From positions 1 through 10,990 of the forward strand of contig DJXS01000097.1 of assembly GCA_002448395.1 (NCBI GenBank): a DNA stretch of 10,990 bases. The letters run 5' to 3'. The position numbers and the translations under genes are program-made. Of the stretch, positions 1-5,002 are shown one piece after another; positions within the stretch are counted from its first letter, which is position 1, and every line of letters starts with the position of its first letter. The DNA is from Lachnospiraceae bacterium UBA6998 (GTDB lineage: Bacteria > Bacillota > Clostridia > Lachnospirales > Lachnospiraceae). The notes under the pieces were generated by a model, which was not told the DNA's origin, made no database searches, and was given only the letters and a program-made list of their open reading frames with translations.

Positions 1-154
1 CCCTCCGGATTATTTCACGGCTATTTTCTACACTTGTATGAACCGCCCATCCTGCGATTGGTCCCACATCAGGATGACTTGCATATTTAAATAAATTCTC
101 CGCATCGCTTTCTTCCCATGGTCGGAGGATCAATCTTTTCGTTTCAAGTATCAT
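1..154 (-). CDS. GNAT-family N-acetyltransferase, N-terminal part (cut by window edge)
   Basis: Reading leftwards from the ATG at 154, 51 codons run open to the window edge. The protein begins [20 protein letters not shown] and continues with a [15 protein letters not shown] segment. The opening '[14 protein letters not shown]' is the classic first strand and helix of RimJ/RimL-type GNAT acetyltransferases (GNAT_3 group), which transfer acetyl from acetyl-CoA to an amine on a protein, antibiotic or small molecule. The acetyl-CoA-binding part lies outside the window, so the substrate cannot be guessed. The start is supported by a purine-rich AGAGAGG at about 162-168, a few bases upstream. It lies 49 bp downstream of the lipoprotein gene that ends at 204, on the same strand, and might be co-transcribed with it. 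The family is fairly sure; the specificity is unknown. Confidence 0.8.
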   Translation of the reverse strand, partial: MILETKRLILRPWEESDAENLFKYASHPDVGPIAGWAVHTSVENSREIIRR

Positions 155-203
155 GGCATACCTCTCTTACCAACGGCATCTCTGCAAACAGGAATTTGTT
201 TGA

Positions 204-1088
204 CTATTTTGTTTTATACACGAAGACCTCATGGATTTCATGATCGTATCCTTCATAGAACCCGCTTGGCATTCCTGCGATGATCCTTGCGCCGCGATTA
301 TACAGCAAAAGAAGTTCTGCACGTGCGCCATCAAACGTCAGCCCTTCAATTTCGCCCTGCCTTTTCACGTCGTCAAACGTTTTCTCCAACACGACCGTGC
401 CTGTTTGCCGGTCTTCGCTGATTTCAATTTGATACATGTGATCTGGGGCATCGTCATCCGCATTGCCATCGTCACAGGTCACGTACAATCTGCCTTCATA
501 ATAAGCAACGCCCTGTATCCATTTCGGTACTGGCTTCATTTGCAGCTTCCCCTTATATGCGCCTGTACCTAGATCGTACATATAGAGGTAACTGCTGGAT
601 TTGTCGTCTATCCATGATGACATATAGACGGTTTGTGTGTCAGGATCCACTGCGATTCCGCTGCATTCCAGTTGTCCGGTATCCGAGCGGAATGGAAACA
701 CTCTTTTTAGCTCCAATGTGTCACCGTCATAGACCGCAACTTGAATGTTTTTGCCTTCACCGTCTAAGAAGTACTCTACGCCAAGATAAAGCTCATTCTG
801 ATACACATCTATGTCGCCGATATGATTGACCTCCAGCTCATACCCTTTGAACGGATCTGTGTTCTCCGTGATCACGTTCCAATCTTGATCATATTTCGTC
901 AAACTTGTTGAGCCGCTGACCCAGTAGCAGTCATTCTCAACGCATATGCCCTGTCTGCCGTTGACCGGATGAACCAAGTCGAGCGTATACATACGAGTGT
1001 CCGACGCAGTTCCGTTTGGACGATCTGCACTGCAGCCGCAGCAGAACACTATAATGCAAAGTAAAACAAGCGAACCCACTTTTTTCAT
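204..1088 (-). CDS. Putative secreted lipoprotein with beta-propeller-like repeats
   Basis: A 294-residue protein starting MKKVGSLVLL, with a short positive N-terminus, a hydrophobic stretch (4-15) and CCGC at 16-19. This reads as a lipoprotein signal with C19 as the lipidated residue, although Cys at -3 is not canonical. The mature part has repeated short strand motifs (GDIDVYQNELYLGVEY near 91-106, SGIAVDPDTQTVYMSSW near 143-159, IQGVAYYEGRLYVTCDDG near 191-208, GEIEGLTFDG near 245-254). These are spaced like blades of a beta-propeller, and the 'EGLTFD' phrase recalls SdiA-regulated/phytase-like propellers. An acidic loop DDGNADDDAPD (206-216) could bind calcium. An upstream in-frame ATG at 1139 would add 17 residues ahead of the signal peptide, but it lies only a few bases past the predicted transcription start and lacks a good ribosome site, so 1088 is preferred. 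The fold and outer-surface location are inferred; no specific function is recognised. Confidence 0.72.
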   Translation of the reverse strand: MKKVGSLVLLCIIVFCCGCSADRPNGTASDTRMYTLDLVHPVNGRQGICVENDCYWVSGSTSLTKYDQDWNVITENTDPFKGYELEVNHIGDIDVYQNELYLGVEYFLDGEGKNIQVAVYDGDTLELKRVFPFRSDTGQLECSGIAVDPDTQTVYMSSWIDDKSSSYLYMYDLGTGAYKGKLQMKPVPKWIQGVAYYEGRLYVTCDDGNADDDAPDHMYQIEISEDRQTGTVVLEKTFDDVKRQGEIEGLTFDGARAELLLLYNRGARIIAGMPSGFYEGYDHEIHEVFVYKTK

Positions 1089-1150
1089 GGCTTTCTTTTT
1101 CTCCTCGCCAAATCCCGATTTGTACCTCCACCCTGCCATGCTTTTGCCCC

Positions 1151-1159
1151 ATTATACCA
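1151..1159 (-). promoter_or_regulatory. Extended -10 promoter for the propeller lipoprotein
   Basis: On the minus strand the sequence TGGTATAAT (TG-n-TATAAT) is a consensus extended -10 element, with TATAAT at 1151-1156. No good -35 lies at the expected distance, which is usual for extended -10 promoters. Transcription would start near 1144, giving a leader of about 55 nt to the ATG at 1088. It follows directly after the terminator at 1167-1198, so the lipoprotein gene appears to be an independent transcription unit. Confidence 0.55.
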
Positions 1160-1166
1160 TAAACAG

Positions 1167-1198
1167 AAAAAGTGCCCACCGCCCTTATGGCGATGAGC
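1167..1198 (-). terminator. Rho-independent terminator after the relB-relE remnant
   Basis: Minus-strand stem GCTCATCGCC (1198-1189), loop ATAAG, then GGCGGTGGGC (1183-1174). All ten positions pair, two of them as G-U wobbles. The stem is followed by AC and a TTTTT tract at 1171-1167. It begins 18 bases beyond the stop of the truncated toxin gene and insulates it from the lipoprotein gene downstream. Confidence 0.75.
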
Positions 1199-1216
1199 GC
1201 TGCTCCATTCCTGCAC

Positions 1217-1354
1217 TCAAAACATCTTTCTTTCGTAATCCTGCAACTCATGGAATATACTATCTATGATTACCTGATTGCCTTCGATTCGAAATAACAT
1301 AAATCCTTCCAGATCTTCTTTGGCATCAGGCGTTACGAAAACATCATAATCCAT
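1217..1354 (-). pseudogene. RelE/ParE-family toxin with internal in-frame deletion
   Basis: A 45-codon frame starting ATG at 1354 overlaps the end of the antitoxin gene by 11 bp, the usual toxin position. Residues 1-18, MDYDVFVTPDAKEDLEGF, match the N-terminus of Clostridia RelE/ParE-type toxins that pair with RelB/DinJ antitoxins. Residues 19-45 (beginning MLFRIEGNQVIID and ending FHELQDYERKMF) match the C-terminal strands and tail of the same family. The normal toxin is roughly 95-100 residues, so about 50 middle residues are missing (the helical region and first core strands), with the frame kept across the junction. Such a protein should not fold as a ribonuclease, so it is most likely an inactivated toxin. 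It might still bind RelB through what remains. The ribosome site would lie inside the antitoxin gene (GAGGGGA-like sequence at about 1360-1366). An intrinsic terminator follows. The family assignment rests on remembered motifs at both ends; no search was run. Confidence 0.72.
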
Positions 1355-1637
1355 TTTTTCCCCTCAGCTCATCGATCATATCATCAGCACTCAGGAGCAT
1401 CCCCTGACCGGCATGGTTCCTTGCTGTTTCCAGCTTGTGCATCAGCTCTTCTTCACCAAGGCCGACATACGGGTTGCGCGGTACCCTTTTTATCTCAAAG
1501 GGGAAGCCGTTGCTTGCAACAGCTTGTGCTAAAAAAATTCTGATGGCAGAAGTTGTATCTGTGCCAAGTTCCTTAAACAGTTCATCTGCCTTTGTTTTAA
1601 GATCGTCATCGACACGTATCTGTATAGTACTGGACAT
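1344..1637 (-). CDS. relB: RelB/DinJ-family antitoxin
   Basis: A 97-residue protein starting MSSTIQIRVDDDLKTKADEL. Residues 3-35 form a ribbon-helix-helix DNA-binding domain (strand TIQIRVDDDL, then two helices), followed by the family signature SAIRIFLAQAVASNGFPFEI at about 30-49. The tail is charged and probably disordered, as in proteins that wrap the toxin. RelB/DinJ antitoxins neutralise RelE/YafQ-type mRNA-cleaving toxins and repress their own operon as dimers or complexes. The start is fixed by a perfect AGGAGG at 1646-1651, eight bases upstream. The toxin frame overlaps its 3' end by 11 bp but carries a large internal deletion, so the antitoxin itself appears intact while its partner is not. 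It has its own promoter and palindromic operator upstream. Family call is confident. Confidence 0.9.
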   Translation of the reverse strand: MSSTIQIRVDDDLKTKADELFKELGTDTTSAIRIFLAQAVASNGFPFEIKRVPRNPYVGLGEEELMHKLETARNHAGQGMLLSADDMIDELRGKNGL

Positions 1638-1659
1638 TTATTCTTCCTCCTTTAATAGA

Positions 1660-1688
1660 AGAATACTGCTAAGTCATTACATTTGCAA
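1660..1688 (-). promoter_or_regulatory. relB promoter
   Basis: Minus strand: -35 TTGCAA (1688-1683), a 17-bp spacer, then -10 TATTCT (1665-1660). The predicted start near 1653 leaves a leader of about 16 nt that contains the AGGAGG site of relB. Confidence 0.55.
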
Positions 1689-1698
1689 TGATTTAGCA
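1667..1698. promoter_or_regulatory. Palindromic operator overlapping the relB promoter
   Basis: Inverted repeat TGCTAAGTCATT (1667-1678) and AATGATTTAGCA (1687-1698): 12-base arms with one mismatch around an 8-base centre. The right arm overlaps the -35 element and the left arm fills most of the -35/-10 spacer, where ribbon-helix-helix antitoxins usually bind. It is therefore a likely RelB autoregulatory operator. No T-tract follows on either strand, so it is not a terminator. Confidence 0.6.
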
Positions 1699-1716
1699 GC
1701 AACAATTTGTACTTAT

Positions 1717-1732
1717 TTACGGATGTCCGTAA
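1717..1732. repeat. Short palindrome containing a stop codon
   Basis: TTACGGATGTCCGTAA: 7-base arms around TG. It includes the TAA stop of the minus-strand hypothetical gene. Without a T-tract it is at best a weak transcript-end hairpin. Confidence 0.3.
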
Positions 1733-2154
1733 GGGCCCTGTTTTCCGTCTACTGCCGGGTACGTCTGATGCGGCAGGTGACGCAGATGCCTTTCAGCTAT
1801 TGCGAAACGGGTCTTCCTGATAATATCCACGGTTCTGCATACCATATCACCAGATTTCCCAAAAGGCGACTCCAGCTCAAAATATTCCGTTTCCGTGAAC
1901 TCTCCCTGTGCCATCCCGCTGACGTGATGAGCTGTTACAAAAAGTTCCCAGCACAGGACGCCGTCCTCACGCAGGGATCCTGCACCGGCTTCTACCTCAA
2001 CTGTAAGCTGTGCCGGCCATGAATAATCAAAGAGCACCACATCGCCTTCATTGTCCTGTAAAGCACGCCTGACAATGCGGGCATGTGACTGGCTTTCCCC
2101 CGCATCCGTATACAGAACGTATTCATAGTCATCATTTTTATAGATTGTCTTCAC
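1717..2154 (-). CDS. Hypothetical protein, about 145 residues
   Basis: I do not recognise this protein. It is mostly polar and acidic, with strand-like segments (YEYVLYTDAG, GDVVLFDYSWPAQLTVEVEAG, LCWELFVTAHH) and a basic C-terminal stretch (DIIRKTRFAIAERHLRHLP), and would be cytoplasmic. The GTG at 2154 is chosen because a strong GGAGGAGG (2172-2165) lies ten bases upstream. An in-frame ATG at 2238 would add 28 mostly hydrophobic residues (IPFILSGFLMSILLIPVC), which would make it membrane-anchored, but it has no convincing ribosome site and that stretch overlaps another protein-like frame. The gene follows the hydrolase on the same strand and may share its transcript. The stop codon sits in a perfect short palindrome (1717-1732). 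It could itself be partly decayed. Confidence 0.5.
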   Translation of the reverse strand: MKTIYKNDDYEYVLYTDAGESQSHARIVRRALQDNEGDVVLFDYSWPAQLTVEVEAGAGSLREDGVLCWELFVTAHHVSGMAQGEFTETEYFELESPFGKSGDMVCRTVDIIRKTRFAIAERHLRHLPHQTYPAVDGKQGPYGHP

Positions 2155-2278
2155 CGTTACGCTTCCTCCTCCATCTCGACATACTGGAATAAGTAAGATA
2201 CTCATCAGAAACCCAGACAGGATGAACGGTATCGCCATAACCGTTCCAGTTTGGATTATACTTCAGGATGATTTCTTT
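2138..2278 (-). pseudogene. Probable C-terminal remnant of a lost gene
   Basis: Directly after the hydrolase stop, and in the same frame, 46 codons are open before a TAA at 2138-2140. The translation reads like real protein (ILKYNPNWNGYGDTVHPVWV, then SDEYLTYSS, ending SRWRRKRNGEDNL), unlike the low-complexity shadow frames elsewhere. There is no usable start codon near its beginning and no ribosome site. Its end overlaps the GTG start of the next gene by 17 bases, as happens between translationally coupled genes. The simplest reading is the tail of an older gene whose front was replaced when the hydrolase gene arrived. The aromatic 'PVWVSDEYLTYSS' phrase faintly resembles TolB-type propeller repeats, but I cannot identify a family. 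Confidence 0.3.
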
Positions 2279-3127
2279 TTACCGGATGCTCTCACATATC
2301 TCACAGAATTTCCGTGGCTGTTCTTTGACCGACCAGTGTTTACAGCCCTTAAATACCTCCACCCGGCTGTTCGGATTCTCCTCCGCCGCTTTATAAATAT
2401 CGCTTAACGGCACAAGCGAGTCCTTTTCTCCGATCACGTAAACAATCGGCATTTGCAGTTTCTTTAATTCCCCCGGATAGTACGGTTTGGACCTTTCCTT
2501 ATCCGCTGCGCTTCGCTGGAAGTTGAGCATTGATTTTCCGGCCATATCTCCTGCACAGGACTGCATCACTTCGTCAACCAGGGCGTCTGTGATCAGTTTC
2601 TTATTTCCGATCAATGCATATGATATCGACCACCGCGCGATCCATCTGTATTTTGCACACCATCTGTACTGGGACAGCGTCAGATCCGTATGCATCACAT
2701 ACCAATAGCTGAAACGGTGGAAAGGCATCTTTTCTGAAACGCCCCAGGTATCGACAGGAATAAGCACCTTAACGTCCTCGGGATAGCGCAATGCATAGCC
2801 AATTGCGATCGCTCCGCCCATTGATAACCCGGCTAAGACAAAGCCGGTAAGACCGAAATAGCTGACGACAGTTTTTACACACTCGATATGTGTATCAAAA
2901 AACGAATCCCCTGCCAGGTCATCCGCTCTATCGCTGTTTCCATAGCCCAGAAAATCGAATGCGTATACTGTGAAGTCATCTGAAAGTGCCTTGAATACTT
3001 CTCTCCAGGACAGCATTGTGCTGTCGCAGCCCGCACCGTGCAGCAGCATAACAGTCTTCGGTCCGGTTCCTTTTCTATAAGCCGCGATATTCCCGTATTG
3101 TGTTTTAATGGTTTCTTTCTGAATCAT
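2279..3127 (-). CDS. Alpha/beta-hydrolase fold protein
   Basis: A 282-residue protein from the ATG at 3127. It has the full alpha/beta-hydrolase layout: oxyanion-hole motif HGAG (30-33) after strand TVMLL, FDFLGYGNSDR at 57-67, nucleophile elbow GLSMGG with Ser102, acid Asp236 in VIGEKDSLVP, and His264 in GCKHWSV. A helical cap lies between about 125 and 215. These proteins hydrolyse esters, amides or related bonds; the substrate is not readable from the sequence. No signal peptide is seen with this start, so it is probably cytoplasmic. GGGAG (3141-3137) is nine bases from this ATG but only three from the ATG at 3133, so 3127 is favoured. A longer in-frame start at 3232 would add a hydrophobic, unconserved-looking leader and lies upstream of the likely promoter. 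The frame ends where a gene remnant begins. Confidence 0.9.
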   Translation of the reverse strand: MIQKETIKTQYGNIAAYRKGTGPKTVMLLHGAGCDSTMLSWREVFKALSDDFTVYAFDFLGYGNSDRADDLAGDSFFDTHIECVKTVVSYFGLTGFVLAGLSMGGAIAIGYALRYPEDVKVLIPVDTWGVSEKMPFHRFSYWYVMHTDLTLSQYRWCAKYRWIARWSISYALIGNKKLITDALVDEVMQSCAGDMAGKSMLNFQRSAADKERSKPYYPGELKKLQMPIVYVIGEKDSLVPLSDIYKAAEENPNSRVEVFKGCKHWSVKEQPRKFCEICESIR

Positions 3128-3146
3128 TTTCATTATCTCCCGTCTT

Positions 3147-3175
3147 TGTATAGCGGGGTTTTTGGCTACTGTCGA
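3147..3175 (-). promoter_or_regulatory. Candidate promoter for the hydrolase gene
   Basis: Minus strand: -35 TCGACA (3175-3170), 17-bp spacer, -10 TATACA (3152-3147). Predicted transcription starts near 3140, leaving a leader of only about 13 nt that begins at the GGGAG ribosome site. Confidence 0.42.
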
Positions 3176-3256
3176 TTGCCATTGCTTCCGTATTGGGTGA
3201 TAAAAGTCGAGGGATAATAAATAAAAAAACAATCAATATTTTGACCATGTGGAGAT

Positions 3257-3280
3257 AGCACAGGGTCCCCCTGTCCTGCT
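3257..3280 (-). terminator. Hairpin just after the DUF5052-like gene
   Basis: Stem ACAGGG (3274-3269), loop GGA, CCCTGT (3265-3260), with an outer AGC/GCT pair separated by a 3-base bulge. It begins within the stop codon of the lipoprotein gene. No T-tract follows directly; the next T-run on this strand (around 3223-3229) is more than 25 bases away. It may be a weak terminator or a transcript-end stabiliser. Confidence 0.35.
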
Positions 3281-3912
3281 TAATCCAGCAATGCCTTATC
3301 AACGATCTGGAAGTTTGCCCTGTGAATGTAGAGCGCCTTGCCATCGATCATAAGCTTTGTAAACCTTGGCAGATCATCCTCAATCTCCCAGTACACTTTG
3401 TCCCCGGAGAAGGCATAGATCGGTGCTCCCATCTGCGATTTTATGACCACCACCATAGGCTTTCCGAATGCATTCTTGATACTGTTTACCCTGCCGCTGA
3501 TCAGAGTCGAGTCAAGGATTCCTGATGAATTACTGTCGATATCATCTAAATAGAACTCGTACTCCGGAGTGAGCCGTTTGTCGTAGAAAACACAGGTGTC
3601 TCCGCAGGAGATCAACTGTTTGCCATCGATGGTGATCGTGATCACTGAGCTGAGAGTCTTGGTCGAATACCATTCATCGGTAGCGGAGGCGTAACTTCTC
3701 TCCTCTACAATGTTGTTGTCAATATCGATCTTTTTGCCGTGGGATCTCAGCGTGCGAACTCCGATATTGTCGAAAATATCGATATTGTACTCATTTCCGA
3801 CGATACTTCCGTGGAGATCGTGAATTCCGCTCTGCAGTCTTGCGCATCCGGCGACGCCTGCCATCAGCATCACGATCGCAGCAACTGCCAATACTTTCTT
3901 TATTCTTTTCAT
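3280..3912 (-). CDS. DUF5052-like lipoprotein
   Basis: A 210-residue protein starting MKRIKKVLAVAAIVMLMAGV, a textbook lipoprotein signal peptide with lipobox VAGC (lipid on C23). The mature N-terminus (LQSGIHDLHGSIVGNEYNID, then an IFDNIGVRTLRSHGKKIDI region) and the TITIDGKQLISCGDTCVFYD segment resemble DUF5052 proteins as I remember them: small lipoproteins with a 'G-L-R-T-V-x-V-Y...G...Y-x-G-K-x-D' opening and a 'D-G-K-R-V-I-I-Y' strand. Function of that family is unknown. In this protein the C-terminal half carries a second set of strands (VNSIKNAFGKPMVVVIKSQM, KVYWEIEDDLPRFTKLMIDG). It would be anchored on the outer face of the membrane. AAAGGAG lies about ten bases before the start, and a near-consensus promoter lies upstream, divergent from the MoxR operon. 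Lipoprotein status is confident; the DUF assignment is from memory. Confidence 0.82.
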   Translation of the reverse strand: MKRIKKVLAVAAIVMLMAGVAGCARLQSGIHDLHGSIVGNEYNIDIFDNIGVRTLRSHGKKIDIDNNIVEERSYASATDEWYSTKTLSSVITITIDGKQLISCGDTCVFYDKRLTPEYEFYLDDIDSNSSGILDSTLISGRVNSIKNAFGKPMVVVIKSQMGAPIYAFSGDKVYWEIEDDLPRFTKLMIDGKALYIHRANFQIVDKALLD

Positions 3913-3956
3913 GTATTATTACTCCTTTCAGGTATTAGCTTGTGATTAACATTACC

Positions 3957-3985
3957 AAAATAGTGCGAATATATGATCTTGTCAA
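3957..3985 (-). promoter_or_regulatory. Promoter of the DUF5052-like lipoprotein gene
   Basis: Minus strand: perfect -35 TTGACA (3985-3980), 17-bp spacer ending CAC, -10 TATTTT (3962-3957). The predicted start is near 3950, giving a leader of about 38 nt with AAAGGAG before the ATG. The -10 context CACTATTTTG recurs, inverted, in the divergent promoter. Confidence 0.65.
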
Positions 3986-4020
3986 CGATAATCAAATCGC
4001 CCCCGAGTCCCACACCCATG

Positions 4021-4049
4021 TTACAATAAATTAGCGGAGTCACTATTTT
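4021..4049 (+). promoter_or_regulatory. Promoter of the moxR operon
   Basis: -35 TTACAA (4021-4026), 17-bp spacer ending CAC, -10 TATTTT (4044-4049). The start would be near 4056, leaving about 20 nt before the ATG, with AGAGG at 4061-4065 as ribosome site. An alternative extended -10 (TGTTACAAT, 4019-4027) overlaps the same -35 and cannot be excluded. Confidence 0.5.
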
Positions 4050-4075
4050 GACATTCCTTAAGAGGTATCAGTTCT

Positions 4076-5002
4076 ATGAACGATAGGGTGCATAAGCTAA
4101 AACGGAATATGGAACAGCGTATCGTCGGCAAAGGGGACGTGATCGACAATGTCATTCTCACTCTTCTCTCCGGCGGTCACCTCCTCCTCGAGGATGTCCC
4201 GGGCGTGGGGAAGACGTCCCTTGCAAAGGCACTGGCGGATTCTCTCTCCCTCTCCTTTGCAAGAATCCAGTGCACGCCGGATACAACACCTTCCGACATC
4301 ACCGGACTGTCTGTTTACAGCCCCGCCGAAGGGAAATTCCAGGTCTTGCCCGGCCCCGTCATGAACAACATCGTGCTGGCCGATGAGCTCAACAGGACGT
4401 CTCCCAAGACGCAGTCTGCTCTTCTTGAGGTGATGGAAGAGCACAAGGTGACGATCGATGGGAAAGAGCAGCAGGTCCCTGAGCCCTTCATGGTGATCGG
4501 CACCCAGAATCCGGCTGAAATGGCCGGCACCTACCCTCTTCCCGAATCCCAGCTGGACAGGTTCATGATCAGATTGTCAGTCGGCTATCCTGACCCGAAG
4601 GCCTCGGAGGATATGGCGAAGCGCTTCCTCGCGGGGCAGCTGCACGACGCGACACATCCCGTCCTGACAGCCCGGGATGTCAGGGAAATGCAAAGCGAAG
4701 TCTCCAAAACCAGTATCCATGATGACCTTACCGCCTATGCAGTAAGTATCGTCGACGCCACCAGGAACAAGGCAGAGATTTCCTGCGGCGCATCCCCCAG
4801 AGCTCTCCTGTCCATGCTCCGCTGCTCGCAGGCGCTCGCTTTCATGGACGGCCGCAGTTACTGCATACCGGAGGATATCGCCTCCGCGGCCGCACTGACG
4901 CTCCCCCATAGGCTCGTGCTTTCTTCCGGCGCCAGGCTCAGCCGCGTGACCGGAGAGGACATGATCGTAAAGATCCTCGCGCAGACGAAGGTGCCGCGAT
5001 GA
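4076..5002 (+). CDS. MoxR-family AAA+ ATPase
   Basis: A 308-residue soluble ATPase. Walker A is GVGKTS (43-48, Lys46), Walker B LADE (101-104) followed by LNRTSPKTQSALLEVMEE, which is typical of MoxR. Sensor 1 is Asn145 in GTQNP, the arginine finger region is QLDRF (159-163), and sensor 2 is Arg242 in GASPRALL. The C-terminal lid domain ends near 305, so the length is normal for the family. MoxR proteins act as chaperone-like ATPases that help assemble or activate partner proteins, usually alongside DUF58 or von Willebrand proteins. The next gene is exactly such a partner, and the two overlap by 4 bp (ATGA), implying translational coupling. The start has AGAGG ten bases upstream. The gene is visibly more G+C-rich than the lipoprotein and hydrolase genes to its left. 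Family assignment is very sure; the client is unknown. Confidence 0.96.
   Translation: MNDRVHKLKRNMEQRIVGKGDVIDNVILTLLSGGHLLLEDVPGVGKTSLAKALADSLSLSFARIQCTPDTTPSDITGLSVYSPAEGKFQVLPGPVMNNIVLADELNRTSPKTQSALLEVMEEHKVTIDGKEQQVPEPFMVIGTQNPAEMAGTYPLPESQLDRFMIRLSVGYPDPKASEDMAKRFLAGQLHDATHPVLTARDVREMQSEVSKTSIHDDLTAYAVSIVDATRNKAEISCGASPRALLSMLRCSQALAFMDGRSYCIPEDIASAAALTLPHRLVLSSGARLSRVTGEDMIVKILAQTKVPR

Noticed and set aside
1435..2022. Long plus-strand open frame opposite relB and the small hypothetical gene
   Set aside because: It crosses the relB promoter and operator, has no ribosome site, and its composition (Ser/Arg/Leu/Cys-rich) is typical of an antisense shadow.
2155..2238. N-terminal membrane segment for the small hypothetical protein from the ATG at 2238
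   Set aside because: No good ribosome site, while a strong GGAGGAGG directly precedes the GTG at 2154; kept as an alternative in the feature text.
3105..3248. Small minus-strand frame starting MVKILIVFLFIIP, which looks like a signal peptide
   Set aside because: No ribosome site, it overlaps the hydrolase start, and its hydrophobic part comes from an AT-rich run in a promoter region.
4048..4080. TTGACA at 4048-4053 as a -35 element
   Set aside because: The only AT-rich hexamer downstream is over 20 bases away and would start transcription inside moxR; TTGACA here overlaps the -10 of the better promoter.
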